A DNA stretch of 60,000 nt. Origin: Zygnema cylindricum. Taxonomy: Eukaryota > Streptophyta > Zygnematophyceae > Zygnematales > Zygnemataceae. How positions within the stretch are numbered: the first letter of the stretch is position 1; every line of letters begins with the position of its first letter. A model generated the notes under the pieces. The model made no database searches. It saw only the letters and a program-made list of their open reading frames with translations, and had not been told where the DNA came from. Below are positions 53,816 to 60,000 of this stretch, piece by piece. The stretch covers positions 300,782 to 360,781 of the forward strand of contig JBBHKE010002698.1 in NCBI GenBank assembly GCA_037447655.1, given 5' to 3'. A program made the translations under genes and the position numbers.

Positions 53816-54640
53816 AACTGGGAGAAGGAGCGTTTTTCACCATAGATTTAGGGAGATTTGGAGGAGACAAGGTGAGTGGAGGAAGAAATGGCAGGTCGAT
53901 AGAGAGGAAGCAAAGCTTAGTGAGAGGTAAGAATGGGATGACAAATTTGTGAGAGGAGAGCAAAGGATGGAGAAACCGATAAGTAGAGGACGGATTATGA
54001 GGAGGGTGAGAAATACGAATGGCGTGAGCAAAGGGAAGTAGGAAGGGAATGATGACGTAAATGAAATGGAATCCATGGATGACAAGTAGAGCAGGCGGCG
54101 GCGTTTTTGCCTGCTTCTTGGTGAATCGATTAAAATTTTAATGAGAATGACGACGTAGGCGACGACGTAGTCGCGAGATCCCAAAAGTACAAAAAACGGT
54201 TAGTTGTGATTCGTTAAGAAGGAACCCTTTTTTTTTGCGGGCTGTCCGCATTTGGCGGTTTCTCGCCCCAAATATCACCAACGCTAAATGTTGTTATTGT
54301 ATTTTATTTAATTCAATGAATAACCATAATTTGAGGTTTTTTTGGCACATCAACCCATATTAACATAAACGTTTACTATATTTTGTGTTCGGCACCATTT
54401 TACAATAGACTTTTATACTAATTGGGACAATTATCACCTTAATAACATAAACATTTACGCCAAATTAGCCAGAACCACAAAATAACATCAATAATCAACC
54501 TAACTGATTACTAAGAACTTACTTGGAGTTAAAACTGTAAATATCAAAGTTTAAAGTTATACGCCGACACAACATTTGACACAATTATGTTCTTTACTAA
54601 GATAAACGACATTACACGAGCAAATATATTTGATATTCAC
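53816..54640. other. Stretch with no recognised gene
   Basis: Mixed sequence between the purine tract and the MITE cluster. No coding or structural signal that I can support. Confidence 0.4.
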
Positions 54641-54644
54641 ATTG

Positions 54645-54962
54645 TCGAAACGTGGTTGTTGGACGAATATGTTCGAACGTGATATTTGACGACCCGATTT
54701 CATCCCCTTTTAAGAGCGCATATTCTCATGCGTCCGAGGTTCCTAAAACTCATTAATTAAAGTTTTTCACTTAAAAAGGTACAATTTTGTACGGTCTAAC
54801 ATCAAACGTACACCACACTATTTATGCAAAATCGTACTTTCGTTTTGGAAATTAACCCTAAATAGAGGAAATAAAAAAATAGAATGAACTACGCTAATGG
54901 AGAAATAAAATAAAAAAGCGGGACGGATTTAGTGTACACTACGCTAATAGCGATTGGCGGTG
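54645..54962. mobile_element. TA-type MITE, truncated, inverted relative to 56519-57057
   Basis: Its right end reads acgctaatagcgattggcggtg followed by TA. Inward it is the reverse complement of the left half of 56519-57057 (gaatgaactacgctaatgga, gcgggacgga, cattctcatgcgtccg). The left end is lost near 54645. Confidence 0.75.
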
Positions 54963-55156
54963 TATTGTACTATACTTTACTCTCATACGTGAAAACAAAC
55001 AAAATACTGCTCTCCGTACTACACTGACTACAAACCGCCGCTAAAGGTTGAAGTCGATTGCCCTATCTAACGTCCAAGCTCGCGATTTTTTTGTCTAGCT
55101 TTCACGCGTGCGAACTCATTGAATGATTGGACACAACTACTGTCGTACACCTTGTA

Positions 55157-55855
55157 GTCTACGAGTGCCTTATGGTAAGTTTCAATTAGACGAAAATTGG
55201 AGCTGGTTACTGGACGCCGTACGTTTTCGTGCAAAGCCGTACCATATTTGTTTTTTTGTCAGACAAAACATCGTTACTGGAAAGCTGTCGGGATGCTCCA
55301 ATGGTGTAGGCGTAATTATTGACCGTTGGATATTTCTCTTTTTGAGATCCTTGAAGCAATCGCGCAGGTCGTCCAGTGTGAATAAACTCTCACAGCGAGG
55401 AGAGTTGCTTCCCCGTGGTCGTTTATTATTGGTACACGTGAAAAAGCAAAAAAGTATCCACCTCTGACACGCGATCACACTGGCCATGTGCCTCCTACCA
55501 TGCTGGATGCAGGTCAACTGAAAATATCCCTACACGTGCGTCTTACATCCACCGACCTTCAAAGGCTTGCCGCGTCTTTTTGGTATGACGTTTCGAAATT
55601 TTGATTTCCATTTTCAAAATCAAAATCTCGCCGCAAACTTTTCGTAAGAATCATTAACAACCTTCGCTGGTAGATATATTTCGTTATGACTTTACGTTTG
55701 AAGATTTTTGTAAGATTTTCGAAATATCAAGTGTAACCTATGTGGCACCAATCATAATTGTGAAAGGTTGTTTAATGGCCCAACAAAATGGAGCGGACTT
55801 CCAATAAATCCTCTCATTAGGCTTGTCTGTAAGTTTCCTGCTACCGCCTAATGGA
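55157..55855. mobile_element. Diverged relative of the TAA-type MITE family
   Basis: Starts ggtaagtttcaattagacgaaaa and includes gccgtacc and ttgaccgttggatatt in the order found in 1746-2440. It ends with taagtttcctgctaccgcctaatggaa. It is heavily diverged, lacks the central hairpin, and its terminal repeats are degraded. Confidence 0.55.
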
Positions 55856-56518
55856 ATCGAGGCCAAATTTTAATATAGGGCCCCTTCTGTAGGCGTATTA
55901 TTTCGTGTTGTGCAGCGATGATTTCATTTCGGGATGAATCCAATATCAACATATCGTAATATCGAACAGTGATGGTGCCGATATATCGCTCCAAAACCAG
56001 CAAAAAATGATCGCTATATAGTAGGTTAAAGTGTGGGGGTTCGTACGGCGTTATTACAGCAATAAAATACGAATTAGTACGGAGGTATTGGTGGTGAGTG
56101 GCTTCTTTTTGATTTTTTTTTGACGATCCATTCCGTACTAGCGTAATAAGATATAGCGACGGCCAGAGGTCGCAAACGGTCAATTGAAACCGTGACCGAC
56201 CGCTAATCGACAGCTCGCGCCGGATGCGGAACGGATTCAGTTACCAAATTTTGGGGGCCGGGCGGTCGCCGTCGGTTGATTCACCTAAAAAAAAACAAAA
56301 GTCAAATACGGTTGGTCAATAAAAAAACAAAAAAAAAGTGAAAATTTTGTACTATCCATACAATCAAACATTATTGTACTTTGTACTCTTTGGTATCGTG
56401 GAAGTACGTGAATTTTGATTACCGTCGCATATCTGACACGGTAGTAACACTATTCATTTCGCAAATCTTATGGAACGCGACAAAGCGTTGCAAATCTGAC
56501 ACGGTACTGCAATAACTA

Positions 56519-57057
56519 CACCGCCAATCGTTATTAGCGTTGTGTACGCTAATTCCGTCCCGCTTTTTTTTTATTTTATTCTCCATTAGTGTAGTTCATT
56601 CTATTTTTTTCTTTATTCTATTTGAGGTTATTTTCAGTACGTTGTCTCTTAAGTAGAGTGGTGTACGGTCAGTGTCAGACCGTACTTAAATGTACCTTTT
56701 TAAGTTAAAAAGTACAATAAATTAATTTTAGTAACCGCGGACGCATGAGAATGTGCGATCTAAAAAAGAAAAAATACCAGGTCGTAAAAAATCCCGCTCG
56801 CACATATTCGTCCGACAGCCGCGTTTCGACCGTGTGAATGTACGATTTGTGTACGATTTGTCAGATTTTGTAAGGATACCTGTATTAGTGTAAGCATGTT
56901 TGCGACCGACATTTATTTTTTCAAAGATCCAAATTACCATAACCAAACAATTAGAATGTATGATTTTTTCCAAAATTTTCAAATTCTTAAATAGCGTACA
57001 CCACGGTAATTATTTTTATACGTTAAAAAAACTTACACGCTAATAAGATTGGCGGTG
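56519..57057. mobile_element. TA-type MITE, complete copy
   Basis: Inverted ends CACCGCCAATCGTTATTAGC / CTAATAAGATTGGCGGTG, with TA on both sides (56517-56518 and 57058-57059), 539 bp. Its interior matches 57964-58523 (cagattttgta, gtgaatgt, catatgttcatccg-like). Confidence 0.85.
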
Positions 57058-57059
57058 TA

Positions 57060-57431
57060 GTGTTGGGTATCGGGTAGTTTCATATCGCGATAATTTCGAT
57101 ATTCGATATATCGAATATCTATCGAATAGATTCCTCGATATATCGTACCGGGACCAACATAAATTATCGCGATATATATCGCAAAAATTGCTTGTCCGTA
57201 CAGTGGGAGTACGGAAAACTGTACAAAAAACTGTTCGAAAAAAGTACGGAAAATCGTACGGAAATTGCCCTCCCCCCCCCCCCCCCACTGAGCGGTTTGA
57301 AAAAAATAAATAAAATTTTCATTTTCGATATATCGGCGATATATCGGCAATATATCGCGATATATCGATTATTGGGTACCTAAAATTCGGTACATATCGA
57401 ATATCGGCAAGTGGTCCTCGATACCCAACAC
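57060..57431. mobile_element. hAT-like MITE with CGATATATCG palindromes
   Basis: Inverted ends (TA)GTGTTGGGTATCG / CGATACCCAACAC(TA). The TAGTGTTGGG end is common in hAT elements, but no 8-bp duplication is seen; only TA is shared. The interior holds many overlapping atatcgcgata and cgatatatcg palindromes, and a C homopolymer of about 15 near 57272. Confidence 0.65.
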
Positions 57432-57963
57432 TAGTAATAACACTATTCATTTCACAAATCTTAGGGAACGCGACAAATCGTAATTATTGGCTTATTTATA
57501 AGTCGCACATTAATTAATTTTGTACTTTTTCGGTTACGGGCGGCCGCAGTTAGTCGTGAGATATCGAGCTTCGGTTAAATATTATTTTCGTAAACGCCGG
57601 TCGGTTAACGGTTAATAATTATGGAGCGTGACATAACTCGGTCAAGCGTCAGTTACTCAGATTTTGAAAAAAAAAAAAAAAAGGTCGATTTCCGTTATGT
57701 AAAATTTTGAAATTGCGACCTCTGGAGACGGCTATAGACCCGATAACTCATTGCTATATATCGTATTTTCATCGCGATATTAGTTTTGTCATTATACCGA
57801 GTAGATATTCAAGTATCGGTGCGCCAGAAATCTGGTATATCGACTATTGGCAAATGGCACCCGATGGAACTAGATAATATACGAATTACCACTGTGGGTA
57901 TTATTAATAATAAGTTATGGCAATATTTTTTAGTACGGTGAATGTCTTTATTACAATCTACTA

Positions 57964-58523
57964 CACCGTCAATCGCTATTAGAGTATATAACCCCAATTC
58001 GGTGCCCTTTTTTCAAAAAAAAAAAACCTGAAATACAATCCATAATTCTATTTTTTCCATTATTCGAATTAGCTTTTTTTTTCAATTAGCGTTAATAGTG
58101 AAAGTAATAAATAGCGTAAAAAAAAAAATAGTGTAGCGTACGGATAGGGTATCTCCGTACCAAATGGTACTTTTTGAATTACAAAAGCATAAAAATACAC
58201 TTAACATTATTGCGCACACATGTGAATGTGCACCGGAAGAAAGAGACGCAAACTCCGTGAAAAAAATCACGTTCTCATATGTTCATCCGTCGACCGTGTG
58301 AACAGCGCGACGGCGTACGAATTGTCAGATTTTGTACGGGTACACATATTACTGTAGACATCGAAAGGGTGGGTATTTATTATTCAGGACAACCCAAAAT
58401 ACAGTTAGGGATTAATTAGTATATATATATTTTTTTCAAAAAAAAAAATTCCCGATTAGTATTAATAACACTATTTTTTTTTTTACGCTATTTATTACTT
58501 TACTCTTATAGCGATTAACGGTG
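57964..58523. mobile_element. TA-type MITE, complete copy
   Basis: Inverted ends CACCGTCAATCGCTATTAGA / TCTTATAGCGATTAACGGTG with flanking TA (57962-57963 and 58524-58525), 560 bp. Same family as 56519-57057, in the same orientation. Confidence 0.85.
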
Positions 58524-59310
58524 TAGTCAACCTCCGTACATTTCCCTGCAGTTATTGTTGCGCAGCAGTGCTATGAGAGGACCCCGTAACAAACTTTCCC
58601 ATCGTTACGCGTCCCTTTTCCGGTGGTTCCACTTAGGTGTGACACGAGACTGCGATTATCTTTGACCTTGTCGGATTTGAACCGTACAGTAACCTCTGAA
58701 CTTGGGATCGTTTCAACGGTGAGACACTATCGTCTAACCGTTTAAATAGCCGATCGCTTTGAAAGGTTTGACCTGGAATTTCTTGTAGTAGCCCTAAGTT
58801 ACACTTAAGTGGACCATATTAACCAGTTTCACAGGTCGGAAACCTACTTCCAATTTAATAAGTTGAAAACAAAGAAGCCTGAATTTATAAGCGTGACGGT
58901 TCAAGGCAATGTGAAAGACTGGCGTTGTTGTTTGCAGTGTGAAAGCTCAAGAAGGAAAGAGAGAGGCACGGAAGAGGAAAGAAAAAAGAGGGAGAAGGAA
59001 GTGATAGGGACAGGCATAGGGAGGGGGAGAGCGAGTAGGAGAGGGAGAGAGAGGGCAGAAGAGTGGGAGATAATCAGTAAGTATCAATCAATAATTATGG
59101 GCATGGTTATTGGCCCCTTCAACCAAATCATTCAATATGCAGCCAACTTCCTTTGAGTGATTTTTTTATCGAGGGAGTATTCGCCGTCGAGACAACGTCT
59201 CCAAAAAAATATTATTCCGTGTCTCGGGGAGAGCTCTCAAAACCCCACGTGGAAAGTCGGTCATTAATATCGACACAGAGGACCAGCATCAAATGATTTC
59301 GTATGCACAG
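58524..59310 (+). other. Stretch without recognised gene; GA-rich tract
   Basis: Contains a purine-rich tract at about 58940-59075 and a 115-codon frame across it (58809-59156), Glu/Arg-rich where it crosses the tract. Not called as coding. Confidence 0.45.
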
Positions 59311-59561
59311 ATTTGGTTTCTTGGGAAAAGTTTGAAAAAATGGATTTTTTTGGGTATGATATCGGGAGTTGGGTATTGAGGAATTATGCCCCAGGCGATG
59401 CATGGTAATACTGCGTGGGTCTTTGTGGAAGTAATTGCGAAGGCCGAGTATACAATTTATCACCAAAAACTAACAACAATGAAACGTGCTGGCTCAAGTA
59501 TTTCATTTCTGTATCGGAATTGACAAATAACTTTAATTTGGACTTGTATGTCAAACGTGCA
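59311..59561 (+). pseudogene. Damaged PAN-like exon, possibly of a second mosaic gene
   Basis: After a possible acceptor (gtatgcacag, 59310) the text gives DIGSWVLRNYAPGDAW, then an in-frame TAA (59406), then YCVGLCGSNCEGRVYNLSP, ETCWLKYF and DLYVKRAG before a good donor (cag|GTAAGC at 59562). APGD, C-x3-C-x3-NCEG and ETCWLK mirror the PAN exon at 866-1105 (APGND, C-x3-C, CTG, ECWIK). The donor is in phase 1, like that gene's modules. The TAA means a pseudo-exon, a wrong 5' boundary, or a sequencing difference. Confidence 0.5.
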
Positions 59562-60000
59562 GGTAAGCCTCTAGACCCAGATTTTGGACCAAATTCCCGT
59601 TTTAAATGTCAAATTATAAGTTCTTGTTTTTCACAATTTTCTCGATGCAGTGTTTTATATTAATGATCAACGATTGTATGTATAACTTGTTTTTCCCAGT
59701 TGTGTCCATTGTCACAAAAATAAGTTGTGTTCGTTGTCACAAAAATAAGCTATATCTTTCAAATTCATTAGTATTCGAAGATGATCCTTTTACAAGCTTA
59801 ATAAAGACAAGCCGAATTTATGTGTAAACCTAAACAAGAACCACATCAAAATATCTCTGCTTGTCTTCTATAACTAAGGTGGTTCACTCATCTACATGGA
59901 AAGAGGAAAAGAGAATCAAGGGACTTCTAATATGAAATGGTATACATTTGTACATTGGTAGCATAATTTTTTGCCCAAGAAAAGTTACTACCTCTAACAT
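59562..60000 (+). other. Presumed intron to right edge
   Basis: AT-rich sequence after the donor at 59562. A short duplication (gtgtcc/ttcgttgtcacaaaaataag, twice near 59705-59745) is the only structure noticed. Confidence 0.4.

Noticed and set aside
54645-56900. A single transposon with terminal inverted repeats of several hundred bp
   Set aside because: The inverted arms are two separate copies of one MITE family in opposite orientation; one copy (56519-57057) has its own complete ends and TA duplication.

Overview
The window is nuclear DNA of a plant-lineage eukaryote with large introns and a heavy, multi-layered load of transposable elements. GT-AG introns, extracellular lectin/PAN/LysM/papain modules, Ty1-copia and Ty3-gypsy elements and many MITEs all point that way. 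Two clues favour a streptophyte (charophyte) alga or an early-diverging plant over a flowering plant. One is a gypsy element that carries a cytosine-5 DNA methyltransferase between protease and reverse transcriptase, an arrangement I recall being reported from charophytes. The other is a mosaic secreted protein with F-type lectin, PAN, L-type lectin, papain and LysM modules. The species cannot be named from the sequence alone. No rRNA, tRNA, CRISPR or prokaryotic features were seen.

1-19.8 kb (+ strand): one long mosaic gene entering from the left edge. In order it encodes an F-type (fucolectin) domain, a PAN/apple domain, two L-type lectin domains flanking a proline-rich linker, a C1A papain-like protease spread over four exons, and about three LysM units. 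A short terminal exon is proposed at 19651-19782. The N-terminal modules sit on single exons bounded by phase-1 introns (textbook exon shuffling); the LysM part is split by phase-0 introns. Intron 2 holds a three-deep nest (solo LTR, TA-type MITE, TAA-type MITE). The last intron holds a decayed copia element.

21.0-38.4 kb: one compound retroelement insertion, LTR-gag-(truncated LTR)-gag-LTR, flanked by gaagt/gaagc. It belongs to a copia-type, pol-less 'TR-GAG' family. Into its first gag a 9.5-kb gypsy element (minus strand) has jumped, with order Gag - two zinc knuckles - protease - DNA methyltransferase - RT - RNase H - integrase - PHD finger, now inactivated by stops and frameshifts. Into its second gag a 1.2-kb solo LTR has jumped (TSD TCAAC).

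38.4-46.3 kb: decayed copia pol fragments, then a structurally complete TR-GAG element (minus strand, 40611-46303, TSD CACGA) with a 425-codon intact gag. Its start codon lies inside the 5' LTR and its primer-binding site matches the anticodon arm of initiator tRNA-Met. Both LTRs carry separate DNA-transposon insertions at the same TAA.

46.3-54.6 kb: a decayed CENP-B/pogo-like DDE_1 transposon with GCGACGA-rich inverted repeats, G-rich tandem repeats and long purine-rich tracts. 54.6-58.5 kb: a MITE graveyard, including several copies of a TA-duplicating family ending in CACCGYCAATCG. 58.5-60 kb: ends with a damaged PAN-like exon that hints at another member of the mosaic-gene family beyond the right edge.
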